A stretch of 64,000 bases of DNA from JAOUGY01 sp963792365 (GCA_963792365.1 CAWBVW010000005.1:372001-436000); one strand, 5' to 3'; shown: positions 33,247-41,490, counted from the stretch's first letter. Made by a program: numbers and translations. Notes: generated from the sequence alone by a model not told the origin.

Positions 33247-34158
33247 TCAGGCCGGGACCTGGTCGGGCATGTCGGGGGTCTCGCGTTGGGATTGCCGTCG
33301 GAGATAGATCACAACCGCCCACAGCGCGAGGTTGGCGATGACCGCGGCGGGAGAAGCCTCGAACAGGAGAACGGTCGCCAGCGGCAGGGTGTTGAAGATG
33401 GCGTGGATGAAGATGTTGAGGAATACGCTCTCGGTTCGCTCATAGAACCAGGCGTGCAGTATCGCGGCCGCAACGATTCCGATACTGAAGCCGGCGAGGC
33501 TGCCGATGATCGCCGCCGGCTCCAGGCCTTGCCCGAGGAAGATGAACACAACTACGGGGAAATGCCACAACGCCCAAGGGACGCCCACAGCCCAACCGGT
33601 GTCCCAGACGTCCCTGCCATGCCTGAGTTTCTCGTTCAGGTAGCCTCGCCAACCGATCTCCTCGGTTCCCGATGTGAGCATCTGGAACACGAAGAAGACG
33701 AGGAGGAAGACAGCGACGGTCCCGACGCCGGGAGCATCAGGCATGAGGTCGGAAGTGAGGGCCACGATCAGGGCCGCCGGACCAGCAACGAGGAGCAGTA
33801 TCCCGATCACCAGGCCGTAGACGCGTGGACCCACGCCCACCCGACGAATCTTTCGCCACAGTGCTTCCGACGTAACCGACGGGTCCAGTCGGGTGGCAAC
33901 GATCCCACCGATCATCGGGCCGTAGACACCGACCAGTGAGAGCAGCGACAGCCACACGACGGTAGTTGATGCTTGGTCTTCGAAGAACAGGCCCCACACC
34001 AAGTCGGCGTTGAACAGTTGATCCCCGCCCTCGAGGTTCTGGGTGACCACCCAGGAGACGATCCAGAAGACCCACGAGAAGCCGAATGCGATGGCCAGGA
34101 ACACGATATGCGGGCGCACCCAAAGACCAACAGGTTCGCTCGACTCCGTCCTCGCCAC
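33247..34158 (-). CDS. CPBP-family intramembrane metalloprotease
   Basis: A 303-residue protein with about eight membrane helices. The CPBP (Abi/CAAX-protease-like) motifs are present: the paired glutamates with arginine in SGTEEIGWRGYLNEKL, the histidine of PWALWHFPVV and the late HAIFN. I chose GTG 34158 (site GGAGAGGGAAAC); a TTG at 34203 would add 15 residues without a clear site. Members cleave within membranes or protect against bacteriocins; the role here is unknown. Confidence 0.82.
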   Translation of the reverse strand: MARTESSEPVGLWVRPHIVFLAIAFGFSWVFWIVSWVVTQNLEGGDQLFNADLVWGLFFEDQASTTVVWLSLLSLVGVYGPMIGGIVATRLDPSVTSEALWRKIRRVGVGPRVYGLVIGILLLVAGPAALIVALTSDLMPDAPGVGTVAVFLLVFFVFQMLTSGTEEIGWRGYLNEKLRHGRDVWDTGWAVGVPWALWHFPVVVFIFLGQGLEPAAIIGSLAGFSIGIVAAAILHAWFYERTESVFLNIFIHAIFNTLPLATVLLFEASPAAVIANLALWAVVIYLRRQSQRETPDMPDQVPA

Positions 34159-34193
34159 CGTTTCCCTCTCCGCGTCTCGAGGTGGCCAGCCTA

Positions 34194-34790
34194 TCAGCGG
34201 CAAGAACAGTGCTCGACACCCCTAGTTCGTGATGAGCGGTCTTGCCCCTGCGAGATCATCCACGGGTTGTCGAGGAAAGGCGCAGTCTGGTGGACGACGC
34301 AACCGAGCAGCCGGCCGATGACGCGAATGGCGAGCTCGAAGTCGATGGCGCCTGTGCCGAATGCCGTCTGGATGCTGAGGCCGATGTCAAGGCGGAACTC
34401 CTCGAGCCGGGCAACTGCGGCGGCGGCGAACGGTTCGTAGGTGAACTCTTCGAGCGCATGACCCCACCACAGCGCCAACGCCTCGTGGAATGACGACCGA
34501 TGCCGTGCCCGGGTCGGTCGCCAACAGCGCCCGACCCTCGGCAGCGAGCGTCTCGAAACCGGCGGCATCGATCTGGTCCGGTTCGCACACGAGCATGTAT
34601 GCGGGGGCACGAGTGACGAGAACGGTGCCTTCGCTTCGCCGTTCCCGGCCCGGTTCGAGAATCGACCTGAGCCTCGATACCACCACCTACAGGGCATTCT
34701 GACGAGCCCGACCTCCGGTCATCCCGGACGGTTTCATCCAAGCGGTTGCCAGGGATGCTGGGTTCACCCGACTTGGATCAGGCCGAAGGA
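34194..34790 (-). pseudogene. Broken SARP/BTAD-type transcriptional activator fragment
   Basis: The minus strand reads GGRARQNAL, then TAG (near 34690) where family members usually have Gln, then VVVSRLRSILEPGRERRSEG, TVLVTRAPAYMLVCEPDQID and AAGFETLAAEGRALL, the winged-helix-to-BTAD junction of SARP regulators. Near 34500 the frame shifts and continues FHEALALWWGHALEEFTYEP, FAAAAVARLEEFRLD, after which similarity ends. One nonsense change, one frameshift and both ends lost make it non-functional. The group II intron ends just upstream, at about 34801. Confidence 0.7.
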
Positions 34791-34866
34791 GCAGATGGCT
34801 GTAGTAGGGGTCGGACCGGAGCGCCCTGCCGTCTTTCGTCCGGTGGGTTTCTCCGGCCCGCCCTCC

Positions 34867-34900
34867 GAACCGGACGTGCATGTTTCCACGCATCCGGCTC
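34867..34900 (-). ncRNA. Group II intron domain V
   Basis: Read on the minus strand this is GAGCCGGATGCGTG, a GAAA tetraloop, and CATGCACGTCCGGTTC. The arms pair into the canonical 34-nt domain V hairpin with the catalytic AGC near the 5' base and a small bulge. It lies just after the maturase stop, as expected. Confidence 0.85.
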
Positions 34901-34918
34901 TCCACGTGACTGTGCCGT

Positions 34919-36343
34919 TCAGGCGGCGGGTGTCCAGGGTGTGGGGATGCGGGTGCCGCGGTAGCGGTAGCGGGACACGGTGATATCGGATGGCTTGAGC
35001 AGGGTCACGCCGCCGATCACGATGTTCCAGCCGACCATGAACCGTCGGCGGATGGTTTTCCACGACAGGCCGTGGTGTCGTTTCCGCAGCCAGTAGGCGA
35101 CTCTTCGCCAGGCGAAGGAGTCGAGGTAGCTGAACGTGCGTTTCGACACCCCGTACCGGAAGTAGTTGGCCCATCCCCGCAACACCGAGTTGATTCGCAT
35201 CAACAGGGCCCTGGGCGGGATCGGCGATGATCTGTGTGTCAGTCTCCTCAGCTTCGTCTTGACCGCCCGAAGGGCGATCTTGGACGGATAGGTGTAGACG
35301 TGGAACTGATCGGTGCCTCGCTTCCGGCGCCGTTGGATACGGAACCCGAGGAAGTCGAAGCCCTCGTCGAGGTGGACCACTCTGGTCTTGGCAGCGGATA
35401 GGTGCAGGCCCATGGGGGCCAACACGTCCGCCACGTCGTCTCGCAGTGTTTCGGCGTGAGTTCGGGTGCCGGAGACCATGACGACGAAATCGTCCGCGTA
35501 GCGGACCAGCCGCCAGTTCCCCAGTCCCTTGTTCCGCCGGGTGCGACGCCGCATGTCGGTTGACATCACCGTGTTCCACTGCTCGACGAAATGATCGTCG
35601 AGGGCGGATAGGGCGATGTTGGCCAGCAGCGGCGAGAGGATCCCTCCTTGGGGTGTGCCGGTGACCGTGTCTTCCTCGGAGCCGAGTTCGGTGAGGATCC
35701 CGGCTTTGAGGAACGCCTTGACCAGCGTCAGAACCCGTTTGTCTCCGACCCGTCGACGAACGCGGTCCATCAGGGCTGCATGGTCGATGGTGTCGAAGCA
35801 CGCCTCGATGTCCGCTTCCAGCACCCACTCATATGTGCGGGAGCCCAGATAGTGGATCTCGGCGATGCCGTCCTGAGCGCGTCGTCTCGGCCGGAACCCG
35901 TACGAGCACGACTGGAAGTCGGCTTCGAAAATGGGTTCTAACACCAGCTTCAACGATGCCTGCACCACCCGATCCGAAACGGTCGGGATCCCCAACCGGC
36001 GGACCTTGCCGCCAGACTTGGGGATCAGCCGTTCCCGCACCGGCTGGGGTTCGAACCGCCGGGCCTTCAACGAGTCCCGGATCGCGTTCAAGAACGCGTC
36101 GACCCCACGGCGGGACTCGACATAGCGAGCAGTGTCGCCGTCGACCCCGGCAGTGCGGGCACCCTTGTTGGTTCTGACCCGGTTCCACGCCACCGTGAGA
36201 AACGCCGGATCAGCGACGAGGTTGAACAGGTCATCGAACCGGCGGCCCTCGTCGCCGCCAGCCCACCGGTGCAGCTTGGTCTGAATCTCCAGTACTCGCG
36301 TCTTCGCCTCATCGAGGCTCGGCCACGACACGCCCGTATTCAC
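34919..36343 (-). CDS. ltrA: Group II intron reverse transcriptase/maturase
   Basis: A 474-residue multifunctional protein that splices and mobilises the intron. RT blocks are visible: RRLGIPTVSDRVVQASLKLV, CSYGFRPRRRAQDGI, DIEACFDTIDH, GTPQGGILSPLLANI and the catalytic RYADDFVVMV. The thumb/maturase (X) region follows with FDFLGFRIQRRRKRG and RGWANYFRYGVSKRTF, the C-terminal motif. I see no HNH endonuclease domain, which suggests retrotransposition without second-strand cleavage. The frame is intact, so the intron may still be active. Confidence 0.92.
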   Translation of the reverse strand: MNTGVSWPSLDEAKTRVLEIQTKLHRWAGGDEGRRFDDLFNLVADPAFLTVAWNRVRTNKGARTAGVDGDTARYVESRRGVDAFLNAIRDSLKARRFEPQPVRERLIPKSGGKVRRLGIPTVSDRVVQASLKLVLEPIFEADFQSCSYGFRPRRRAQDGIAEIHYLGSRTYEWVLEADIEACFDTIDHAALMDRVRRRVGDKRVLTLVKAFLKAGILTELGSEEDTVTGTPQGGILSPLLANIALSALDDHFVEQWNTVMSTDMRRRTRRNKGLGNWRLVRYADDFVVMVSGTRTHAETLRDDVADVLAPMGLHLSAAKTRVVHLDEGFDFLGFRIQRRRKRGTDQFHVYTYPSKIALRAVKTKLRRLTHRSSPIPPRALLMRINSVLRGWANYFRYGVSKRTFSYLDSFAWRRVAYWLRKRHHGLSWKTIRRRFMVGWNIVIGGVTLLKPSDITVSRYRYRGTRIPTPWTPAA

Positions 36344-37231
36344 AAGCGATCTCCTGGCATGACAGTCCCTCCGCTACGAGTCACGCTGCCTCCCTTCGCC
36401 ATGCAGACGGCTTTCCCGTCCTCGGACTACTACGAAGGCTCCGCCCCATCCGATGTCAACAGCAGACGACGTGCCTGCCCCAAGCCAGCCTGGCCGGACA
36501 GCACTAGGGCGACACCGGACGGTTCCCACGTTCACTCTTTGCCCGGTCGACGAGTGAGGTGCCCAACTATGCCGCTGCGGCCTCGCCACGCCTACGCCGC
36601 AGTACTTCGACGTGGCCTCCCTACCAGCGACATGCCACCGGCCCGGGAGTTCCCCACCAACAGTGGGTGCGCGCCGCTTCCCAGCCCAGATCCGCCAGGT
36701 TCGAGCTGGTGGGCTGACTTGAGCGGTCTTAGAACACTGGTTCCTCTCGTACACCTTCTCGTCTCGCTTGCCGGACCCGCATCGTCTGACGGTGCCGATA
36801 CGTCCCGTCGTTGTCAGGGCTGCTTACCGCCCTCCCCGGCGTCTCCCAGGTCAGGCTGCCCCCAGCTTTCATGCGGCTGCTGCGACAGCCCCACAGAAGA
36901 GGTCTCTCACCTCCTCCCGGTCAAACAGCGCCTCGTGGCGCTCCATGTCGGTCGACCAGATCCGGTTCCTCTCCTGGGGACACCCTCGGCCTGCTACTGG
37001 TGTTCACCGACTGGAACGGCCATTGGGTCCAGCTGACCGCGTTCCCTCTGCATCTGGCCGGCCGGCGAATCATCGGCCCCGACGCAAAGACCGAAATGGG
37101 GATCGGCTGGGGCTCCACCGTACGGAACTACTGGCCGTCTTCCCCGAGGCGTCGCTCGGGATCAACGACTACACCCCAACTTTCTCGCCGAAGTCCCGTC
37201 GGGTTGGAGGGGTGGTTTCGACTGGCCGCAC
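36344..37231 (-). ncRNA. Group II intron 5' RNA region (domains I-IV)
   Basis: These 890 bases contain no protein gene. Many short, mutually complementary G/C stretches fit the folded ribozyme domains I-III plus the start of domain IV that hosts the maturase. EBS elements could not be assigned by eye. Confidence 0.65.
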
Positions 37232-37242
37232 GCTCGCATCTC

Positions 37243-37261
37243 CACCGGCGCTCACCCGGTG
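37243..37261. terminator. Hairpin in the 5' exon of the group II intron
   Basis: CACCGG (37243-37248), a 7-base loop and CCGGTG (37256-37261) form a perfect hairpin; the intron begins 11 bases further left. Some bacterial group II introns insert behind terminator-like hairpins. No T-tract is present, so terminator activity is uncertain. Confidence 0.45.
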
Positions 37262-37437
37262 CCCCATACGCGGTGTGCCGTACGGTGATGGCTATTGACA
37301 TCGTCACGGAAGTCGAGAGCGATGAGGAACACAGTGGTGGGTAGCGCCACCACCCAAGAAACGAACGCGACCGCCAGGGTCAGGGCGCCGACGTCAAAAA
37401 AGAAGGCGAAGACCAGCGGCAAGTCCGGTCGGACCAC
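37252..37437 (-). CDS. Possible small membrane protein (61 residues)
   Basis: From GTG 37437 the minus strand encodes VRPDLPLVFAFFFDVGALTL and AVAFVSWVVALPTTVFLIAL, then DFRDDVNS and a basic tail ending at TGA 37252-37254. Two membrane helices are likely, and third-position G/C is high in the first 45 codons. It lies downstream of tRNA-Val on the same strand and its end overlaps the hairpin before the intron. No clear ribosome site; family unknown. Confidence 0.35.
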   Translation of the reverse strand: MVRPDLPLVFAFFFDVGALTLAVAFVSWVVALPTTVFLIALDFRDDVNSHHRTAHRVWGTG

Positions 37438-37458
37438 CGTGACAGGGGGCGCTCGGGG

Positions 37459-37530
37459 TGGGCGCTACTGGGATCGAACCAGTGACCTCTGCCGTGTGAA
37501 GGCAGCGCTCTCCCGCTGAGCTAAGCGCCC
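37459..37530 (-). tRNA. tRNA-Val(CAC)
   Basis: On the minus strand it starts GGGCGCTTAGCTCAGCGGG and folds into a full cloverleaf. The anticodon stem CTGCC/GGCAG encloses loop TTCACAC, giving anticodon CAC (Val, GTG codons). The T-loop is GTTCGATCC, the acceptor GGGCGCT/AGCGCCC. CCA is not encoded. Partial copies of its 3' half occur at five places to the left. Confidence 0.95.
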
Positions 37531-37644
37531 GATGGCAGGGAGAATACCAGCACGCCGGATGTGCCTTCGCCAGCCGGTCTACACATTGTCCTCTGGTCGA
37601 CGGGTGCTCCGCCGCCTCACGATGGGCGGGAAAGGAGCTATTTG

Positions 37645-37833
37645 ATGGCGGAACATCCGTTCAATCTCGTCGAGCGTCCAGACCTCGTTCCGATCTGCTC
37701 GTTCTGCAACCTCGATCTCCATGAGATCCACATGCAGAAGCGAGGGTTTCCCCTGATCCAGGGCCAGACCATGATCTTCTTCTGCCCCCACTGCAGGAAG
37801 GTTCTCGGCTTCGGTCAAGAAAGAGTCGCGTGA
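37645..37833 (+). CDS. Small zinc-ribbon protein
   Basis: A 62-residue protein from ATG 37645 behind AAAGGAGCTATTT. Two CxxC knuckles (PICSFCNLDLHE and FFCPHCRKVLGFG) would bind one zinc ion. Between them lies HMQKRGFPLIQGQTMI. The architecture suggests a small nucleic-acid or protein-binding ribbon; no named family is recognised. It lies 78 bases before the mycothiol-linked dehydrogenase on the same strand. Confidence 0.7.
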   Translation: MAEHPFNLVERPDLVPICSFCNLDLHEIHMQKRGFPLIQGQTMIFFCPHCRKVLGFGQERVA

Positions 37834-37911
37834 GAGCGTCGCTCGTCCGTCGACCTACGAGTACTCACACGGTCGAAGGTAGGGTCACCGCACCCAGCAC
37901 TCGAGGGAGAC

Positions 37912-38994
37912 ATGAACGAAGTTCGAGCCGTCGTCGCACGTGCCAAGAAGGAGCCGGTCACAATCGAGACCTTGCTCGTTCCCGACCCGGGGCCCGGCGA
38001 GGTCCTCGTCGACATCCAGGCGTGCGGCGTTTGCCACACCGACCTGCACTATCGGGAAGGCGCGATCAACGACGAGTTCCCCTTCTTCCTCGGACACGAG
38101 GCGGCCGGACGTGTCTCCAAGACCGGCGAAGCCGTCACCAACGTCTCGGAAGGTGACTACGTGATCCTGGCCTGGCGGGCGCCCTGCGGCACCTGCCGGT
38201 CGTGCTCACGCGGCCGCCCCTGGTACTGCTTCAACAGCGCCAACGCCACCCAGCAGATGACGCTCGCCGACGGAACCCCGGTCTCCCCCGCCCTCGGGAT
38301 CGGCGCCTTCGCCGAGAAGACCCTCGTCGCCGCGGGCCAGGCCGTGAAGGTCGACGATCGTGCCCGACCCGAGGCAGCCGGTCTAATCGGATGCGGGATC
38401 ATGGCTGGGTTGGGAGCCGCCATGAACACCGGGAACGTCGGACGCGGCGACTCGGTGGCGGTGTTCGGGTGCGGTGGGGTGGGCGATGCTGCCATCGCCG
38501 GAGCGAAACTCGCCGGTGCCTCGAAGATCATTGCCGTCGACATCGACGACACGAAACTCGACTGGGCGAAGGGATTCGGAGCAACCCACACGATCAATTC
38601 GACGAAGGTCGACCCGGTGGAGGCGATTCGGGACCTCACCGAGGGCTGCGGTGCCGACGTCACCATCGACGCGGTTGGCATCCCCCTCACGTTCGAACAG
38701 GCCTTTTACGCCCGAGACCATGCCGGCACCACGGTGATGGTGGGCGTGCCCGATCCCAGCATGAAGATCGAACTGCCGATGATCGAGATCTTTGGACGAG
38801 GGGGCTCGCTCAAGTCCTCGTGGTACGGCGACACCCTCCCGAGCAGGGACTTCCCGATGCTCATCGACCTGTATCTACAAGGCCGTCTCGACCTCGACGG
38901 CTTCGTGTCCGAGACGATCGCACTCGACGACGTCGAAGAAGCCTTTCACCGGATGGAGCGGGGCGAAGTGCTCCGCTCGGTGGTGGTGTTCTGA
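37912..38994 (+). CDS. S-(hydroxymethyl)mycothiol dehydrogenase
   Basis: A 360-residue zinc-dependent medium-chain dehydrogenase that oxidises the formaldehyde-mycothiol adduct with NAD. Catalytic zinc ligands are visible in CGVCHTDLHYREG and GHEAAG; structural zinc cysteines lie in PCGTCRSCSRGRPWYC; the Rossmann loop is FGCGGVGDAAIAGA. The WRAPCGTCRSC and SSWYGDTLPSRDFPML stretches are typical of this subfamily (mscR/fadH). A metallo-beta-lactamase-fold gene follows after four bases, the usual neighbour. Confidence 0.88.
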   Translation: MNEVRAVVARAKKEPVTIETLLVPDPGPGEVLVDIQACGVCHTDLHYREGAINDEFPFFLGHEAAGRVSKTGEAVTNVSEGDYVILAWRAPCGTCRSCSRGRPWYCFNSANATQQMTLADGTPVSPALGIGAFAEKTLVAAGQAVKVDDRARPEAAGLIGCGIMAGLGAAMNTGNVGRGDSVAVFGCGGVGDAAIAGAKLAGASKIIAVDIDDTKLDWAKGFGATHTINSTKVDPVEAIRDLTEGCGADVTIDAVGIPLTFEQAFYARDHAGTTVMVGVPDPSMKIELPMIEIFGRGGSLKSSWYGDTLPSRDFPMLIDLYLQGRLDLDGFVSETIALDDVEEAFHRMERGEVLRSVVVF

Positions 38995-38998
38995 GACG

Positions 38999-39604
38999 AT
39001 GCGTATCGACCTCGCCATCACCAGAGGGCTATTCACGCTGCCGGCCGAACCGATCGAAGTCGAGAACAACATCTGGTTGTTCGGAGACGACGACCGCGTT
39101 GTGATCGTCGACTCCGGACACGAGTCGGACCCGATCATCGACGCAGTCGCCGGTCGCTCGGTGGAGATGGTGATCTGCACGCACGGCCACAACGACCACA
39201 TCGACACGGCAGGCGTCGTCGCCGACGTGTTCGGCGCACCGGTTGCGCTCCACCCGGCCGATCGGCTGTTGTGGGATCGCGTATACCCGAACCGCACACC
39301 CGACGTGGACCTGGCAGACGGCATGACGATCGAGATCGGCAGCGGCAAGCTCGATGTGATCCACACTCCGGGACACACCCCTGGGAGTGTGTGCCTGCTG
39401 GCAACCGGTGAGCTGTTCGGCGGCGACACGCTCTTCAAAGGCGGGCCAGGCGCCACCCACTTCGAGTTCGGCGATCGCTCGACGATCCTCACATCGATCG
39501 AAGAACGGTTGTTCGTACTTCCGCACAGAACCGTCGTCAGGACCGGCCACGGCGACACGACCACGATCGGCGACGAGATCGCACGCGGCATCGGAGACGA
39601 TTGA
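38999..39604 (+). CDS. MBL-fold metallo-hydrolase, probable partner in formaldehyde detoxification
   Basis: A 201-residue hydrolase with the metal-binding CTHGHNDHID, the second-sphere HTPGHTPGS, the aspartate in FGGDTLF and the final histidine of VRTGHGDTT. It starts four bases after the dehydrogenase stop, so the pair is an operon. In actinobacteria this partner is thought to hydrolyse S-formylmycothiol to formate and mycothiol; that role is inferred from context. Its stop overlaps the region of the next gene. Confidence 0.82.
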   Translation: MRIDLAITRGLFTLPAEPIEVENNIWLFGDDDRVVIVDSGHESDPIIDAVAGRSVEMVICTHGHNDHIDTAGVVADVFGAPVALHPADRLLWDRVYPNRTPDVDLADGMTIEIGSGKLDVIHTPGHTPGSVCLLATGELFGGDTLFKGGPGATHFEFGDRSTILTSIEERLFVLPHRTVVRTGHGDTTTIGDEIARGIGDD

Positions 39605-39621
39605 ACGGGGGGCGTGGTTGC

Positions 39622-39984
39622 ATGCACGCTGTGCGCATCGAAGAGTTCGAAACCGTGGTCGACCGGGTGCTCGACGAACTGCCGGAATGGGTCTGGGATC
39701 AGATAGACAACCTGATCGTGGTCGTCGAAGACCGCCCAACACGCGAGCAGGACCCGGATGGTGATGGCCTGTTGGGGCTGTACGAGGGCGTGAGTCTGCA
39801 CGAACGCTCCGGTGACTATTGGGGAGCGCTGCCCGACCAGATCACCATATTCCGACTCCCCCACCTCGCCCTCCACCTGCCGAAACCCGAGCTGGAGGCG
39901 GAAATCCGCAAGACCGTCTTGCATGAGCTCGGACATCACCTGGGTATCGACGACGCCCGACTCCACCAATTGGGATGGGATTAG
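39622..39984 (+). CDS. Zincin-like metallopeptidase family protein
   Basis: A 120-residue protein with the zinc motif HELGHHLGIDD near the C-terminus. The N-terminal VRIEEFETVVDRVLDELPEW and the middle LGLYEGVSL, DQITIFRLP fit the small zincin (PF06262, 'metallopeptidase family') proteins common in actinobacteria. ATG 39622 was chosen over a TTG at 39601 because the family begins there and GGGGGG precedes it. The biological substrate is not known. Confidence 0.8.
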   Translation: MHAVRIEEFETVVDRVLDELPEWVWDQIDNLIVVVEDRPTREQDPDGDGLLGLYEGVSLHERSGDYWGALPDQITIFRLPHLALHLPKPELEAEIRKTVLHELGHHLGIDDARLHQLGWD

Positions 39985-40104
39985 GCACGTTGTCCCTGGG
40001 AATATCGGCCAGATGTGCCATGGTTGTTGTGTGAGAACACATCCGCAGCTCAGAGATTTCTCAGCGGACGAGGGGAAACTGAGGCCGTGGACCAGGAGAC
40101 ACCA

Positions 40105-40632
40105 ATGAGGAACAACGATCGCCAACTCATCGACCCCGCCAATGTGATGGCGATCGACTTCGACGACCCCCTCCTCGCACAGGAAGCGGTCCTGGCTGCG
40201 ACCCGCCTGGCCCGCAAGGGATCGATCCAACTCGCGGATGCGGTCCTGGTCTCGAAGCTGGTGAACGGCCGAAGCCGCGTCAGGCAGACGAAGGAAGTTG
40301 CACCCGGGCAGGCGGCCCTCACCGGTAGCTGGTGGGCGGGAATTCCCGGACTGCTTCTGTTCGGCACCACCGGCTGGATCGTCGGCGCCATACTCGGCGC
40401 GTTGGCCGGCTGGCTGTGGGCCACCTATCGCGACATCGGTATCCCAAACCCATGGCTCCAGGAAGTCGCCGACCGACTCTCACCCGGCCACACCGCCACG
40501 GTTCTGCTGCTGCCGCAGTTCTTCCCTACGCATCTGCTGCGAGAGTTGCGGCGCTTCAGTGGCACCTTGCTCTACTCCACCCTCGACGGGATCGATCCCG
40601 AAGCCCTCGAAGAAGCGCTCGGAGATGGCTGA
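40105..40632 (+). CDS. DUF1269-type membrane protein
   Basis: A 175-residue protein. Residues 10-70 form a soluble domain (MAIDFDDPLLAQEAVLAATR, LADAVLVSK, RVRQTKEVAPGQAALTG), followed by a glycine-rich double membrane helix (WWAGIPGLLLFGTTGWIVGA, ILGALAGWLW) and a second soluble part. This is the DUF1269 layout. ATG 40105 follows CAGGAGACACC. A strong bidirectional hairpin follows the stop. Function unknown. Confidence 0.75.
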   Translation: MRNNDRQLIDPANVMAIDFDDPLLAQEAVLAATRLARKGSIQLADAVLVSKLVNGRSRVRQTKEVAPGQAALTGSWWAGIPGLLLFGTTGWIVGAILGALAGWLWATYRDIGIPNPWLQEVADRLSPGHTATVLLLPQFFPTHLLRELRRFSGTLLYSTLDGIDPEALEEALGDG

Positions 40633-40639
40633 CCAACAA

Positions 40640-40673
40640 GAACGGGCCCGATCAACAGATCCAGGGCCCGTTC
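40640..40673. terminator. Bidirectional terminator hairpin
   Basis: GAACGGGCCC (40640-40649) and GGGCCCGTTC (40664-40673) are a perfect 10-bp inverted repeat around a 14-base loop. It lies between the stops of two convergent genes (40632 and 40694), so it can serve both. No long T-tract, as is common in high-GC actinobacteria. Confidence 0.75.
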
Positions 40674-40693
40674 CCATGTGATGTGGGGAGTGT

Positions 40694-41089
40694 TCAGCCC
40701 CGTCGGGTCCGAGGGATTCCGGCTTCCTTGAGGACCGGTGCGGATACTCCGACCTCACGCCACGCCGAATACGAGATCCCCTTGCGTTCCGAATACGACT
40801 TGGCGATACCCACGAACTCCCGCTCGAGTGATTCGACGTCGATGTCGATCGACAGATCCTCGAGTTGGTCCTCGGCATCCAGCTTCGCCTGAACCAGGTC
40901 GAGCCGCTTGAGCGGATCGGACTCGCCTGAAAGCTTCTCTTCGATCCCGGCCAACTTCTTCTTCACCGAATCCACCGTCACCGGTCGTCCAGGACGTTTT
41001 GATCCGAGGGCTTCCAGATACGCCTTGACCGCTCGCGACTCCCGCCTCCCTTGGGCCAACGCCTCTTTGTGGGCGTCTGACATCGCCAT
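40694..41089 (-). CDS. Hypothetical protein with an AT-hook-like motif and coiled coil
   Basis: A 131-residue hydrophilic protein. After MAMSDAHKEALAQGRRESRA and VKAYLEAL comes KRPGRPVT, which resembles an AT-hook core (RPGRP). A long charged coiled-coil region (VKKKLAGIEEKLSGESDPLK, RLDLVQAKLDAEDQL) follows, then SAWREVGVSAPVLKEAGI, a helix-turn-helix-like end. This suggests a small DNA-binding or nucleoid-type protein, but the family is unnamed to me. ATG 41089 follows GGAAAGGATGG. Confidence 0.65.
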   Translation of the reverse strand: MAMSDAHKEALAQGRRESRAVKAYLEALGSKRPGRPVTVDSVKKKLAGIEEKLSGESDPLKRLDLVQAKLDAEDQLEDLSIDIDVESLEREFVGIAKSYSERKGISYSAWREVGVSAPVLKEAGIPRTRRG

Positions 41090-41198
41090 TGGGCCATCCT
41101 TTCCTGGGGTGCTATTTTGTGAATTCTGCCACGAAAACCGTGGTACGCCAACGAGGTGTGAGCACCCATCACACTGCACACCGTATTGGAGGGATACG

Positions 41199-41414
41199 AT
41201 GGATGAACTGATTGCCGCCATCTCTGAGCGGACCGGGCTCCCGGCCGACAAGGCGCAAGGCGCAGCCGAGGCAGCGCTCGATTTCCTGAAGGACAAGTTG
41301 CCGGCCCCGATCGCCAGTCAGATCGAAGGATTCCTGTCGGGCAACAGCGACAAGATCGGCGACGCGATCGGCGGCGCAACAGACAAGCTCAAAGGCATGT
41401 TCGGCGGCAACTGA
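41199..41414 (+). CDS. Small helical protein, unknown function
   Basis: A 71-residue acidic protein from ATG 41199 behind GGAGGGATACG. MDELIAAISERTGLPADKAQ and GAAEAALDFLKDKLPAPIAS are two amphipathic helices; the end is glycine-rich (GDAIGGATDKLKGMFGGN). Such small proteins are common in actinobacteria and cyanobacteria with unknown role. It is divergent from the AT-hook-like gene and followed by a strong terminator. Confidence 0.7.
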   Translation: MDELIAAISERTGLPADKAQGAAEAALDFLKDKLPAPIASQIEGFLSGNSDKIGDAIGGATDKLKGMFGGN

Positions 41415-41456
41415 CCAGCCGCACCGGTGGGCCTGGTCAAAGGCACCAGGTTCACC

Positions 41457-41490
41457 CAAAAAGCCGCTCACAAACGTGAGCGGTCTTTTT
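41457..41490 (+). terminator. Rho-independent terminator
   Basis: CCGCTCAC (41464-41471), loop AAAC and GTGAGCGG (41476-41483) are followed by TCTTTTT (41484-41490) and preceded by AAAAAG. A classic terminator for the 71-residue gene. The A-run on the other side would make it work in both directions. Confidence 0.9.

Larger units (their letters stand above)
34801..37231 (-). mobile_element. Group II intron, apparently full length
   Basis: Transcribed leftward. The proposed 5' end at 37231 starts GTGCGGCCAGTCGAAACC, matching the GUGCG consensus. RNA domains I-IV fill 36344-37231, the maturase gene lies at 34919-36343, and domain V is a clean 34-nt hairpin at 34867-34900. The proposed 3' end at about 34801 reads CCCCTACTAC, ending in the required AY. 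Total about 2.43 kb. The 5' exon carries a perfect 6-bp hairpin (37243-37261) a few bases before the intron. Ends are inferred from consensus, not from an empty site. Confidence 0.75.

Noticed and set aside
34764..35828. 354-residue minus-strand frame overlapping the maturase
   Set aside because: It is another frame of the reverse transcriptase gene; the maturase motifs lie in the chosen frame.
36269..37036. Plus-strand frame inside the group II intron (255 residues)
   Set aside because: It lies over structured intron RNA and maturase antisense; the translation has no fold-like pattern.
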